Positions 36,882 to 45,689 are shown, numbered from the stretch's first letter. The stretch is DNA of 64,000 nucleotides from Alicyclobacillus tolerans (GCF_021739485.1 NZ_JAJFNK010000014.1:1-64000), one strand, 5' to 3'. Numbers and translations are program-made. Notes: generated by a model from the letters alone, not told the origin.

Positions 36882-38465
36882 TCAACCGCGAATCACCTGT
36901 GAAACCATGCGAGACGCCCCGAAAGTGGGTATCCAATTCGAATGCTTTCCATATCCGCCAGATACCAAAATCTGTATGTCTTTGGGGCATTCCCCAAGGT
37001 AGTAGTACTCGCCGATCGGTTTCTTCCCCACTTCCTCAAAATGTCGACGGTTGCCGTTTGAAATTCTCGCAACGTGTACGCGAGAGCGTTCGTACAGAGC
37101 GTCTTGTATCTGTTCAATGGACCACCCATCGCGATGTATGGTTTGTGCATGTTCAGGTCCGAGAACGACAAAGTGCTCGCCGCCAAGGTACAAATTATTG
37201 TTTCCCGCCGTCGACATGGTACTGGCGATGGTGGTGACAAGTTCGTCTGCAGAAGTGCTGCCATGGTCATTGATATTGTGGGGCGGCTCCGCTGCAGCAA
37301 CCGTGACGACGCTGTCTTCCCGGCGAAAACCTTGGCGCACGTGGTACGGTAACCAAGGACTGTCTTCTTCGTTTTCAGCGAGACAGTAACTGAACTTCGT
37401 GGGCGCACCAAAAGTTGCCTTATCCATCCCCTTAGGGACAGCACCGCCTAGATTGACCATCATCATGTGCAAGGCCCGACCCATAGTTGCATTTGAGCGC
37501 GTTCCTTGCCCCAGAGAATTTCCCTGACAGTTCATTTCCAATTCCACCCTTTTCGGACCACTCACCAACATCATGGGCGTACAAGGATGGGTTGTTGCCA
37601 GCACCCCGAACAAGTTGAACTTTTCCTGAAGCGTTGCCTGGAGGGCTGTCAACACCGTTGCAAAGTATTCAGGTTTGCATCCAGCCATCACAGCATTGGC
37701 AGCAAGTGACTCCCACGCAGGAAGCACCCATCGCGGAGGAATTGGAGTGAATGCGAAAGCCCCTTCTTGGCAGTGACTGTTTTCCAGAAACTGATGGACC
37801 TTTGCGACTATAGGCATGGCTACAGGTAATCCATCTCCAAATCCCTTATCTTCGGCGAATTCAAACCAATTGCCTTCGGAAAGGTTTTCATCCTGAAGGA
37901 TCAAAGGAAGTTGCTGCTCTTTCGCTTTTGCAGAAACACCACGATTGTTGTTCTTTTCCCACTCCGCAATTTGCTGGATGCCCTGCTCGGCGCGAGTTTG
38001 CAGTTCTTGTAAATTCAACCCCCCGACAGGGTGCTTCACCACGATGAACCTCAAAGCTGTCCCTTTTGCCTGTGCCTCAGCCTGAGCCAACGGCAAAAAA
38101 GCATCCGTTACAATTGTGAAAGTGCGCACTCCCCGGTTTTCCAACTCCACTGAATCGTGGACACTCCACGATGTACACGACCCTCAGTCGCCAATTCCGA
38201 CAACTGCCGTTTTAAACGTCTTGGTGACAACGTCTAAAACCTCTACTGGGGCAGGATTGGATGCGGAGGTTTTACGTATAAACCCAATCTCATGCTGAAC
38301 GGTGGCACCTAACCCCGTTCGAATCGATTCCAAAAAAACCGTTGCGTTGGGTTTTGAATTTGAAAATACGCAAACCGGGAATTGCAAAGCTTCCTCTGGA
38401 GTCTGAACGTCATCTGCGAGATTGTCCTGTTGAATGTTGTGATACGTTGGATTAATCACTCTCAT
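36882..38465 (-). CDS. UGSC-type selenoprotein fused to operon domain, paralogue 1 (Sec94)
   Basis: 527 aa if the TGA at 38184-38186 is selenocysteine. ATG at 38465 follows AGGAG at 7 bases. Residues 1-170 are the UGSC domain: ...TAVVGIGD, U94, GSCTSWSVHDSVELENRG, ending FIVVKHPVGGLNLQE. Here the third motif position is Trp (U-x-x-C-x-x-W) where the small paralogue has Cys. Residues about 210-527 are the ~350-residue domain also encoded by the two downstream genes, with DGLPVAMP, NAVMAGCKPEYF, FNLFGVLATTHPC, GTRSNATMGRA, TFGAPTKFSYCLAENEE. The fusion implies that the UGSC domain and the large domain work together. Chemistry unknown. Requires selA/selB/selC/selD elsewhere in the genome. Confidence 0.8.
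38154..38172 (-). promoter_or_regulatory. candidate bacterial SECIS, UGSC fusion gene
   Basis: Perfect 7-base stem AUCGUGG / CCACGAU with an AGUGU loop, beginning 12 bases after the UGA. The loop sits at nucleotides 22-26 from the U of UGA, identical to the copy in the small UGSC gene. Stem length, loop size and distance match known bacterial SECIS elements. Confidence 0.7.
38184..38186 (-). other. in-frame UGA, predicted Sec codon 94 (fusion protein)
   Basis: TGA followed by codons for G-S-C-T-S-W; an uninterrupted frame of 433 further codons continues to the next stop at 36882. Without read-through the gene would appear as two frames (38184-38465 and from a GTG at 38150). Confidence 0.78.
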
Positions 38466-38484
38466 GGCGATACTCCTTTCTGCC

Positions 38485-39771
38485 TTATTCGATCGCGCCA
38501 ATATCGCGGCCTTTTCTATCCGACAAAAACCACGCAAAGACGAATGCGAACAGCACGCCAAGCAGACCTGTTGCAATGCCTATGGTGTACCCTTCTGAAG
38601 AGGCCAGCGCTCCGACCAAAATTGGAGCAACACCTGCAATTCCGCGCCCAACCGAATACGCGAAGGCGGACATCGAGGAACGGATGCGAGTGGGTACAAG
38701 CTCTCCTACCCAAACGCCGTACAAACCAAAATAACCAAGACCTAGGGCAATCAAGTAGTAGGAAAGGACGACGGAGGTACGACCTGTTGCCGAAAAGGCA
38801 AATACTGTAAACAAAACAAATCCAACGATTTGAATGGCTGTAAACCAAAGAAATATCTTTTTGCGTCCGTATTTGTCACTGAGCCATCCAGCTAAGACGT
38901 AGCCAATCCACTGGATTGCCGTAATCACGTATAAGATGTTCGTTGCAGTGGACTTGCCATAATGCAGCCCTGTCCTTAACAAAGTCGGCAACCAAGGCCC
39001 CGTGACATAGGCTTCAAATTGCCCGCCAAACACAACAGCGGTGGTGAGAAGCAAAAGGCCTATGTTCTCTTTCATAAACAGTTGGACTAAGGGTGTGTGT
39101 TTAGCTTGGTGTGCAACCTGCACTGGCAGCTCGTTGCGCCGTTTCTTTTCCATATAAGCCATCCACTGTTTAGACTCGGGAGTATAGATGCGGACCCAAA
39201 GAGCCCCAAGTGCTGGGACCGCGCCAATGGCAAATGCAACGGGCCAAGCTGGTACGAGTGAAGCAACCAAAATACCGAGGGCGTAGCCAATGAACAGGGA
39301 CCCCTGGATAAATCCCCCCGCTAATCCCCGCCTTTTTGGAACCCAAGCTTCATTAAGCAGCGCGAAGCCAATCGCCCACTCGCCACCGGTTCCAAGACCT
39401 GTTAGGAACCTTAAAACAATAAACGCAGTCAATGTGTGCCAAAAATACAGTGCCCCCGTAGACAGGGAAAACAGCAAAATCGTCCACGTGAGTGTTCTCC
39501 TGCGGCCAAATATGTCTGCCAACCACCCGAATACGATGCCCCCTACCGCCGTCGCTACCAATTGAACAGAATAGACGGTACCAAATACCACGGGACTGAT
39601 ATGCAGCGACTTCATGACTTCAGGTGCTGTGAAGGACAAAATCATAAAATCGTAATACTCGAGGCCCCAGCCCACGCACGCAGCAATCAGCACCAAGACT
39701 CGCTCATTACTGGAATATTGCGAGACATTGTTTGCTTCGTTTGCGATGTCGAGACTCAATTTGTATTTCAC
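38485..39771 (-). CDS. MFS transporter in the selenoprotein operon
   Basis: 428 aa, twelve predicted helices. Helix 1 segment GWGLEYYDFMILSFTAPEV and loop motif GWLADIFGRRRTLTW; helix 4-5 region GTGGEWAIGFALLNEAWVPKRRG and late ELVPTRIRSSMSAFAYS are hallmarks of the sialate/aromatic-acid/carboxylate symporter branch. GTG at 39771 or TTG at 39759 (better distance from GAAGAGGTG). Lies just upstream of the UGSC fusion gene with 19 bases between, so it likely imports the substrate of the selenoprotein system. Confidence 0.88.
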   Translation of the reverse strand: MKYKLSLDIANEANNVSQYSSNERVLVLIAACVGWGLEYYDFMILSFTAPEVMKSLHISPVVFGTVYSVQLVATAVGGIVFGWLADIFGRRRTLTWTILLFSLSTGALYFWHTLTAFIVLRFLTGLGTGGEWAIGFALLNEAWVPKRRGLAGGFIQGSLFIGYALGILVASLVPAWPVAFAIGAVPALGALWVRIYTPESKQWMAYMEKKRRNELPVQVAHQAKHTPLVQLFMKENIGLLLLTTAVVFGGQFEAYVTGPWLPTLLRTGLHYGKSTATNILYVITAIQWIGYVLAGWLSDKYGRKKIFLWFTAIQIVGFVLFTVFAFSATGRTSVVLSYYLIALGLGYFGLYGVWVGELVPTRIRSSMSAFAYSVGRGIAGVAPILVGALASSEGYTIGIATGLLGVLFAFVFAWFLSDRKGRDIGAIE

Positions 39772-39835
39772 CTCTTCGCTTTTAAACTGAATTACAGTTC
39801 ATGTTTGTCATGAAGGAACTGGTTGATGCCGTAGT

Positions 39836-40081
39836 TTACAACGTGAGCCGGGGGTCCTCTAAGAAAACGTTTACATCGTGTCCAGTACGGTCGATGATGG
39901 CTTTCCGGAAAATTGGTTCAAGGACTTCCTTGGGCAGTAAACATTCCATGCAGCATTCAGGGGTAAGAACTAATTGCAAGTACACATCCATCCCATCAAT
40001 CCTCTTTAACTTCACATCTGCTCCATCTGCTTCAAGACCTGGGCGAAAATGTTGCAGTGCTTCATTGATGGACTGCTCCAC
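39836..40081 (-). CDS. small NifU C-terminal-like protein
   Basis: 81 aa, resembling the NifU/Nfu C-terminal iron-sulfur scaffold domain: an N-terminal helix (INEALQHFRPGLEADGADVKLKRI), a beta pair, and a cysteine loop ECCMECLLPKEVLEPIF where Nfu has CxxC. Here the loop reads C-C-M-E-C, so a C-x-x-C is kept plus one more Cys. GTG at 40081 after GGAGGTGAT. First gene of the selenoprotein operon, divergent from the YheO-like regulator. It could load a cluster onto an operon enzyme or act as a small thiol carrier (inference). Confidence 0.68.
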   Translation of the reverse strand: MEQSINEALQHFRPGLEADGADVKLKRIDGMDVYLQLVLTPECCMECLLPKEVLEPIFRKAIIDRTGHDVNVFLEDPRLTL

Positions 40082-40365
40082 GTTCTATCACCTCCGTTTC
40101 TCATAGTGTCAAAACATCCCTCGCGTCCGCATTGTGGGCATTATTCTATAATGTGCTACATCCACATGGTGCATATTATGGCTCTTCCATTCTAAATATT
40201 CTGTTTTATTAGGGGGTTGAGCTAATTACCAAAGTGCTAACCGTACTGTGTACCTTGGATTCGATAAAAAATTATTTATAATCAATAAAAAACTCTTGAT
40301 CAATCGGATGATTGTAATATCATGAGGATTATCTAGATATCTAGTTGAATTCGGGGGTTCGCTTT
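40082..40365. promoter_or_regulatory. divergent control region of the selenoprotein locus
   Basis: AT-rich spacer between the selenoprotein operon and the YheO-like regulator. It holds a near-perfect 9-base inverted repeat ATAATGTGC (40149-40157) and GCATATTAT (40172-40180), and a perfect 12-base palindrome CTAGATATCTAG (40333-40344) just before the regulator gene. Both are candidate binding sites for the adjacent regulator. Confidence 0.5.
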
Positions 40366-41019
40366 GTGGAAGATGAACAACAGCCGAATGAGTTTGTGGT
40401 CCGACTCATTCCAGTGGCGGAAGCCATGGCGGAAACATTCGGGTCTCGATGTGAAGTCGTTTTGCATGATTTAACTCGTCCACAGTCGTCCGTCGTATTT
40501 GTTAAAAATGGGCATGTTACGGGACGCAGCGTGGGCCAGTCTTTTCGTCACCTGTTCCAGCAAGTGTTAACCTCTAAAAAGTTCCACAACGACTATGTCA
40601 GCAACTATAAAACGGTGACTCCGGATGGTCGGGTTGTAAAGTCCACAACCGCACTGATTCGCGACAATCACGGTGTGACAGTCGGTGCCTTCTGCGTCAA
40701 TGTGGACATTGATAACTTGCTGCCCTCTCTTAGCACATGGACTGAGTTTGTGCGTTTGGAGGAAGACGAGTCCGCTGTGGTCGAACGCGAGGTCATTGGA
40801 AACGTATGGGATGTCGTTACAGATATGATTCACCATGCGGTTAAGGAGTACCCCGTTCCGCCTGCAGACATGACTAAGGCAGATAAACTGAGAGTCGTGT
40901 CGTTTTTGAACGAAAAGGGACTGTTCCTGATTAAAGGAGCCATTGACGAGGTAGCCGAGAGTTTGGAGGTGTCAAAGGTCACGATTTATGGATATTTGGA
41001 GGAGTTAAAAGGGAAATAG
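40366..41019 (+). CDS. YheO/DauR-like PAS-HTH transcriptional regulator
   Basis: 217 aa. The N-terminal half is the YheO-like PAS domain (VVLHDLTRPQSSVVFVKNGH; FHNDYVSNYKTVTPDGRVVKS; LIRDNHGVTVGAFCVNVDI) and the C-terminal helix-turn-helix is EVAESLEVSKVTIYGYLEEL. GTG at 40366 has GGGGG upstream; an in-frame TTG at 40345 lacks one. Relatives such as DauR control D-arginine use. It stands between the divergent selenoprotein operon and the OCD/MFS/hydrolase genes and probably controls both. Confidence 0.87.
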   Translation: MEDEQQPNEFVVRLIPVAEAMAETFGSRCEVVLHDLTRPQSSVVFVKNGHVTGRSVGQSFRHLFQQVLTSKKFHNDYVSNYKTVTPDGRVVKSTTALIRDNHGVTVGAFCVNVDIDNLLPSLSTWTEFVRLEEDESAVVEREVIGNVWDVVTDMIHHAVKEYPVPPADMTKADKLRVVSFLNEKGLFLIKGAIDEVAESLEVSKVTIYGYLEELKGK

Positions 41020-41076
41020 CACTGCATTTTAGGCCGTGTCAAAGCCAGCGAGGGTCGACAACAAGGAGATGGAGTT

Positions 41077-42036
41077 ATGTCGCGCATTATTTGTCTCTCT
41101 ACTGAGGATTTGAAACAACTGCTCGATTTTACAAACGTCATGGATGCGGTCCGGCAATCCTATATCGCACATTCACTAAGAACCGCTAACACCTTTCCGA
41201 TTATTCGCGAATCGTTGCAGCCGGGGGCAACTTTCGGTGTGAAGTCCGGATATATGCCAGAAGACAAAATTCTTGGGTTGAAAGCTGCGGGTTACTGGAC
41301 TCAAAACCGTTCGAAAGGAGATGAGGCACATCAGGCCACGGTGATCTTGGTGGATCCGGACAGTGGGAAACCCCAAGCGTTTTTAGACGGAAATTATATT
41401 ACGACAATTCGTACGGGAGCCGCTGGTGCCGTAGCCGCTGACACTTTTGCCAAGAGGAACGCTAGACACCTTGCAGTTCTTGGAACAGGAGTTCAGGGAA
41501 AAATTCAGGCTGAAGGAATCATGTTGGTTCGACCAGAAGTCGAAGAAATTCGCATATGGGGACACTCAGGAGCGTCCACTGCTTCGTTTGTAGAGCAGTT
41601 TCGCGATCGCATTCGTGTTACAGTGTGCAGCACCGTCAGCGAAGCTGTACGAGACGCAGACATTGTCGTTACGGCTACTCCATCAACCCAGCCTCTTGTT
41701 CTTCTTGAAGACCTGTCTCCAGGAGTTCACATTAACGCTATGGGAGCAGACACAAAGGGAAAATCAGAGATTCACCCCTCAGTCATTTCCATTGCGGAGG
41801 TCTTTGTGGATGACGAAACACAATCTCGTTCCATTGGGGAATTACAAGGACAACAACAAAAAGTATGCAAAGAAATTGGCTTGATACTCGCAGGAAAGCA
41901 ACCAAGCAGAACGTCGTCCGATTCGATTACGCTGTTCGATTCCACCGGAATAGCGCTGCAAGACTTAAAAACTGCGGCTTTGGCCTTGAAACTCGCCCAG
42001 TTGCAGCAAGTTGGGACCTATCTGGATTGGTCTTAA
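41077..42036 (+). CDS. ornithine cyclodeaminase/mu-crystallin family protein
   Basis: 319 aa NAD(P)-dependent enzyme. N-terminal substrate domain with SGYMPEDKILGLKAAGYW, conserved Lys and Arg segment TTIRTGAAGAVAADTFAKR, and Rossmann motif AVLGTGVQGKIQAEG near residue 130. The family includes ornithine cyclodeaminase, ketimine reductases, L-alanine dehydrogenase (archaeal) and opine-type dehydrogenases, so substrate is open; ketimine or amino acid chemistry is likely. AAGGAGA precedes the ATG. Downstream of the YheO-like regulator on the same strand. Confidence 0.88.
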   Translation: MSRIICLSTEDLKQLLDFTNVMDAVRQSYIAHSLRTANTFPIIRESLQPGATFGVKSGYMPEDKILGLKAAGYWTQNRSKGDEAHQATVILVDPDSGKPQAFLDGNYITTIRTGAAGAVAADTFAKRNARHLAVLGTGVQGKIQAEGIMLVRPEVEEIRIWGHSGASTASFVEQFRDRIRVTVCSTVSEAVRDADIVVTATPSTQPLVLLEDLSPGVHINAMGADTKGKSEIHPSVISIAEVFVDDETQSRSIGELQGQQQKVCKEIGLILAGKQPSRTSSDSITLFDSTGIALQDLKTAALALKLAQLQQVGTYLDWS

Positions 42037-42086
42037 CACGGCGTTCGAAAACGGCTGTATAAGGTCATCATAAAGGGGGTATTAAC

Positions 42087-43430
42087 GTGAGCCGGGCAAA
42101 CGCATTATACAAACGTCTTGACAATTCGGACTTTACCGGGCGCCACGCCGGAATGTACTCGGTCATTATTTTAGGCCACCTGTTTGACGGTTTTGATATC
42201 AACATGATCGGGTTTATTTTAGCCGGAGTTATTGCAACGTTCGCACTAAAGCCCGCACAGGCAGGCTTTCTCGCTTCCAGCGTTTTTCTAGGTATGGCCG
42301 TAGGTAGTCTTGTCATCGGATTCGTTGTCGATAGAATTGGTCGCAAACGAGGCCTAATTCTCGCAATATTAATTTATGCCGTCTTTAGTTTGCTGTGCGC
42401 CCTCTCCACGAGTTACCAGGAATTAATATGGTTCCGCATATTCGAAGGAGTAGGGTTAGGTGCAGAAATTCCGGTTATGTTTACGTATTTAGGCGAATTC
42501 ATGCCAACGAAGTACCGGGGTCGGATGCTTGCTTCCAGCGTCTTTTTTTGGCAGGTAGCCAGCGTTGTTGCAGCCATTGTCGCTCTTGCCCTTGTTCCTC
42601 ATCACGGATGGAGGTCTATGTTCTACGTCGGGGTCATCCCCGCGGTCATCGTACTCTTTGTTTGGGGATTTATTCCCGAAACAGTACGGTTTCTAGTGCA
42701 AAAGGGGAGATACCAGGAAGCCGAAGCCATTGTAAATCGACTTTCAACTGTTTCTGACGCAGAGGTGTCCCACATCGAGGATACAGTCGACGTGTCACCG
42801 CAAAAGGTTCCTTTTAGTGCTGTATTTAAAGGGAAGTATGGTCGATTTACATCCGGTATTTGGATTATGCAGTTTACCGGCGGATTTGTCTTCTTCGGAT
42901 TGGCTACCTGGCTGCCCTCCATATTTTTAAAAATGGGATTTAGCTTTGTTCACAGCCTAACTTATACGGCCGTGATTACGGGTGCTGGCGCACTTGGGAA
43001 TGTGGTTGGAGGTTTGATATCCGATAAGTTTGGAAACCGCAAAACGCTTGTCACGTTTTTTGCCTTAGGCGGCATCTTCCTCATGTTATGGGGGACGGCG
43101 TCATCCTTAGCCATGCTGATGACCCTAGGCGTTCTTGCAGCTTTCTTTGGATTTGGTGGAGCCGGCGGAGTGTTGTTCGCTTACACCAGTTCGTTGTATC
43201 CAACAAGTATTCGAGCAACCGGGACCGGATGGGCAGCGTTTTGGCAACGGTTTGGCGGAATTGTTGCTCCTTACGGACTAGGTGTTTTGATTGGTATGCA
43301 TGTTTCAACGTATGTTTTCTTTGTATTTTTGGGTGCTTTGCTCCTCGTTGGCGCTTTGGCAGCGGCATTTCTGACCTTTGAACTCACCGGAAAATCACTA
43401 GAGCAAATTGACCGAGAAATCGCAATGTAA
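42087..43430 (+). CDS. MFS transporter (aromatic acid/metabolite symporter type)
   Basis: 447 aa. Starts FTGRHAGMYSVIILGHLFDGFD, with the DGFD of aromatic acid:H+ symporters, loop 2-3 GFVVDRIGRKRG, helix 4 GVGLGAEIPVMFTYLGEFMP, and late SSLYPTSIRATGTGW. GTG at 42087 after AAAGGGGG. Probably co-transcribed with the OCD-like gene and the hydrolase. Confidence 0.9.
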   Translation: MSRANALYKRLDNSDFTGRHAGMYSVIILGHLFDGFDINMIGFILAGVIATFALKPAQAGFLASSVFLGMAVGSLVIGFVVDRIGRKRGLILAILIYAVFSLLCALSTSYQELIWFRIFEGVGLGAEIPVMFTYLGEFMPTKYRGRMLASSVFFWQVASVVAAIVALALVPHHGWRSMFYVGVIPAVIVLFVWGFIPETVRFLVQKGRYQEAEAIVNRLSTVSDAEVSHIEDTVDVSPQKVPFSAVFKGKYGRFTSGIWIMQFTGGFVFFGLATWLPSIFLKMGFSFVHSLTYTAVITGAGALGNVVGGLISDKFGNRKTLVTFFALGGIFLMLWGTASSLAMLMTLGVLAAFFGFGGAGGVLFAYTSSLYPTSIRATGTGWAAFWQRFGGIVAPYGLGVLIGMHVSTYVFFVFLGALLLVGALAAAFLTFELTGKSLEQIDREIAM

Positions 43431-43449
43431 TGTAGGGAGGAAAACAGTG

Positions 43450-44247
43450 ATGCCTAATTTTCAACACGGCTCTCAAATCATACACTACGAAGTTCTGGGA
43501 ACAGGACGTCCAGTCGTGCTCATCCACGGATTCACGAATCATGGGCTGGTTTGGCTTCCTCAAGTTACAGAACTGGTATACAACGGGTTTCAAGTTGTCC
43601 TGCCGGATCTGCCAGGTCATGGCCTGTCGTCCTTTGTGCGTGATGTGATAACGGTTCAGCAGATGTCAGACTTGATGATTGGACTGTTCGATCATTTGAA
43701 ATTGGAGAAGCCAGATGTCTGCGGCTTATCGCTTGGCGGCATGATTGTGCAAAACCTCGTCGTCACTCATCCCGAACGCATTCGCAAGGCCGTCATTGCC
43801 AATTCTTCCCCCAATTTTAATTCAAATCAATCACGGGCTGCGGTTGAGCACTGGAAGAGCATGTTTCTCCAACCCAACGGGCCGCAGGTGCGACTTCAGC
43901 AGACTTGGGAATTGTTATTCAGCCCTGATTTTTTAAGCACCCCCCAGGCAGCCGTTCAGTATGCTACTTGGACGCGCGTGCTGGAACGGATGAGCGGTGA
44001 ATCTCTAGCCTATGTTGCTGAAGGAATGCTGCAGTTCGATGTACGAGAGAAATTGCCAAATGTCCAGACTCCAACTCTGGTTATCGCCGGAAAACTGGAC
44101 CGTCTTATTCCCATGGAGGCAGCACAGGATATCCAATCGAAAGTCCCAAATGCACAGTTTCTCGTCTTGGAGAACGCGGGTCACATTTCGAGCGTTGATT
44201 CTTCTGCGGAATTCAACAAGGGCCTTTTGGATTTTCTCAAAGGGTGA
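43450..44247 (+). CDS. alpha/beta hydrolase (enol-lactonase-like)
   Basis: 265 aa. Oxyanion VLIHGFTNHG near residue 20, nucleophile GLSLGGMI near residue 88, Asp in AGKLDRLIP near 215, His in ENAGHISSV near 243. Overall similar to 3-oxoadipate enol-lactonase and related esterases. ATG at 43450 after GGAGG; an in-frame frame extends into the MFS gene but has no ribosome site. Followed by a terminator. Confidence 0.86.
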   Translation: MPNFQHGSQIIHYEVLGTGRPVVLIHGFTNHGLVWLPQVTELVYNGFQVVLPDLPGHGLSSFVRDVITVQQMSDLMIGLFDHLKLEKPDVCGLSLGGMIVQNLVVTHPERIRKAVIANSSPNFNSNQSRAAVEHWKSMFLQPNGPQVRLQQTWELLFSPDFLSTPQAAVQYATWTRVLERMSGESLAYVAEGMLQFDVREKLPNVQTPTLVIAGKLDRLIPMEAAQDIQSKVPNAQFLVLENAGHISSVDSSAEFNKGLLDFLKG

Positions 44248-44292
44248 CGGTGTTCGACTATAACTCTCTTCGAACAGACCATTCCGTTTCAT

Positions 44293-44319
44293 GGCGATCG
44301 ATTCCAGGTCGCCTTTTTT
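44293..44319 (+). terminator. Rho-independent terminator
   Basis: Stem GGCGA (44293-44297) with TCGCC (44309-44313) followed by T6. Ends the YheO/OCD/MFS/hydrolase unit. Confidence 0.65.
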
Positions 44320-44498
44320 GTTGTACTGCCGCACAGGTTCCAACCACTAGGCCCTGCTGATAGTTCAAGACCTGACCTTCCCGCAATTCGTATTCCTGAA
44401 CAAATAAGCTATCATGGAAATGCCCGGGAAATGGCGACCCATTGCTGGTTTAATCGTCCAACGATACAATTTTGCTTCTCTCGAGGGGGTGTGCTGCC

Positions 44499-45689
44499 GT
44501 GTGGTTTTGGCTCGTGGGTGCTGCGGTGCTTATTACCTGGGTGTTATTTGCCATCAGGGCGCTCCCGGGTCTACTGCGATCCGCTTCCCTCACCCCATCC
44601 TCGTCCGATGCCCATCCAAACCTACGCAGCCGTTCTGGCTTCGTGGATTTCGAGGCACAAGGCACTTTTCCCAAGGTGTCCGTGCTGCTTGCCGCCAGAA
44701 ATGAAGCGCGCAGCATCTCCAAGACCCTGGCCTCCTTACAGGCCCAAACCTGGCCAAACCTGGAGGTCATCGCTGTCGATGACCGTTCCACGGACAATAC
44801 TGCAGGATTGTTGGACGCAATGGCCGCATCTTGGCCAGAACTCAAGGTTGTCCATATTCAGGAACTGCCCGGCGGCTGGCTGGGAAAACCCTATGCGATC
44901 CAAACCGCGTCCAAACTCGCCACCGGCGATTGGCTGCTGCTGACAGACGCAGACGTGGAGTTTGCAAAGGATGCTGTGGACACAGCGATGCGCTATACGC
45001 TGGCCGCGGACGCCGATCACCTGGCCCTCTCGCCCACTCTCATCGCTCGCGGGTTTTGGCTGCGAGCCACGGTCTACTTTTTTCTCTATAACGTGGTTTT
45101 GTTCTTCCGCCCCCAAGATGCGGACCGGCGGGAATCATCGGCTTCGGTCGGCATTGGCGCATTCAATCTCGTGCGCAAAAGCGCCTATGAAAAGGTCGGT
45201 GGCCATGGTAGCGTCGCCTTGCGCACGGATGAAGATTTAGCACTGGGCACTGTTCTCAAAAAAGCCGGGTTCAAACAGGTCTTTGCCGGCGGCAGCCGCC
45301 TCCTGTTTGTGGAATGGTACCCGACACTGTCCGAAATGGCGCGCGGATTAGAGAAGAATGCCCTGGCTCCGTTTCAATACCGGTTCTGGAAATTTACACT
45401 TGCCATGCTGACGATGCTGTTGTTCTACGACGGGCCATTCATCGGCACACTGGCCGTGGAGCACTGGCCTAGGCTCTTGTTTGGACTGGCTTTCGCCATT
45501 GAACTTTACCTGTTTCACATGACCCGACGATACAGCGGGGTGTCCTCGGCTTGGGCTTTGGCCATGCCGTTGGCTGCTCCCGTCCTGTTTGTCATCCTGG
45601 CGCGCGCCGCCATCCTTTGCGCCGTTCGCGGCGGTGTCCAGTGGAGAGGCACCTTCTACTCGCTCAAAGAATTGCGAAACAAATCGTAA
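44499..45689 (+). CDS. membrane-anchored family 2 glycosyltransferase
   Basis: 396 aa. One N-terminal transmembrane helix (WFWLVGAAVLITWVLFAI), then a GT-A catalytic domain with SVLLAARNEARSISKTL, VDDRSTDNT, DADVEF and RTDEDLALG (the nucleotide/metal and acceptor motifs), and three or four C-terminal helices. The build resembles CrtQ-type and other lipid or carotenoid glycosyltransferases. GTG at 44499 with GAGGGGG upstream is preferred to the upstream TTG. Its 3' end overlaps the convergent GDPD gene by 34 bases. Confidence 0.85.
   Translation: MWFWLVGAAVLITWVLFAIRALPGLLRSASLTPSSSDAHPNLRSRSGFVDFEAQGTFPKVSVLLAARNEARSISKTLASLQAQTWPNLEVIAVDDRSTDNTAGLLDAMAASWPELKVVHIQELPGGWLGKPYAIQTASKLATGDWLLLTDADVEFAKDAVDTAMRYTLAADADHLALSPTLIARGFWLRATVYFFLYNVVLFFRPQDADRRESSASVGIGAFNLVRKSAYEKVGGHGSVALRTDEDLALGTVLKKAGFKQVFAGGSRLLFVEWYPTLSEMARGLEKNALAPFQYRFWKFTLAMLTMLLFYDGPFIGTLAVEHWPRLLFGLAFAIELYLFHMTRRYSGVSSAWALAMPLAAPVLFVILARAAILCAVRGGVQWRGTFYSLKELRNKS

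Noticed and set aside
36332..38465. Interpretation of the two TGA codons as pseudogene stops
   Set aside because: Both occur at codon 94 of homologous genes, both downstream frames are intact and family-like, and both have a hairpin at the same distance; decay would not produce this twice.
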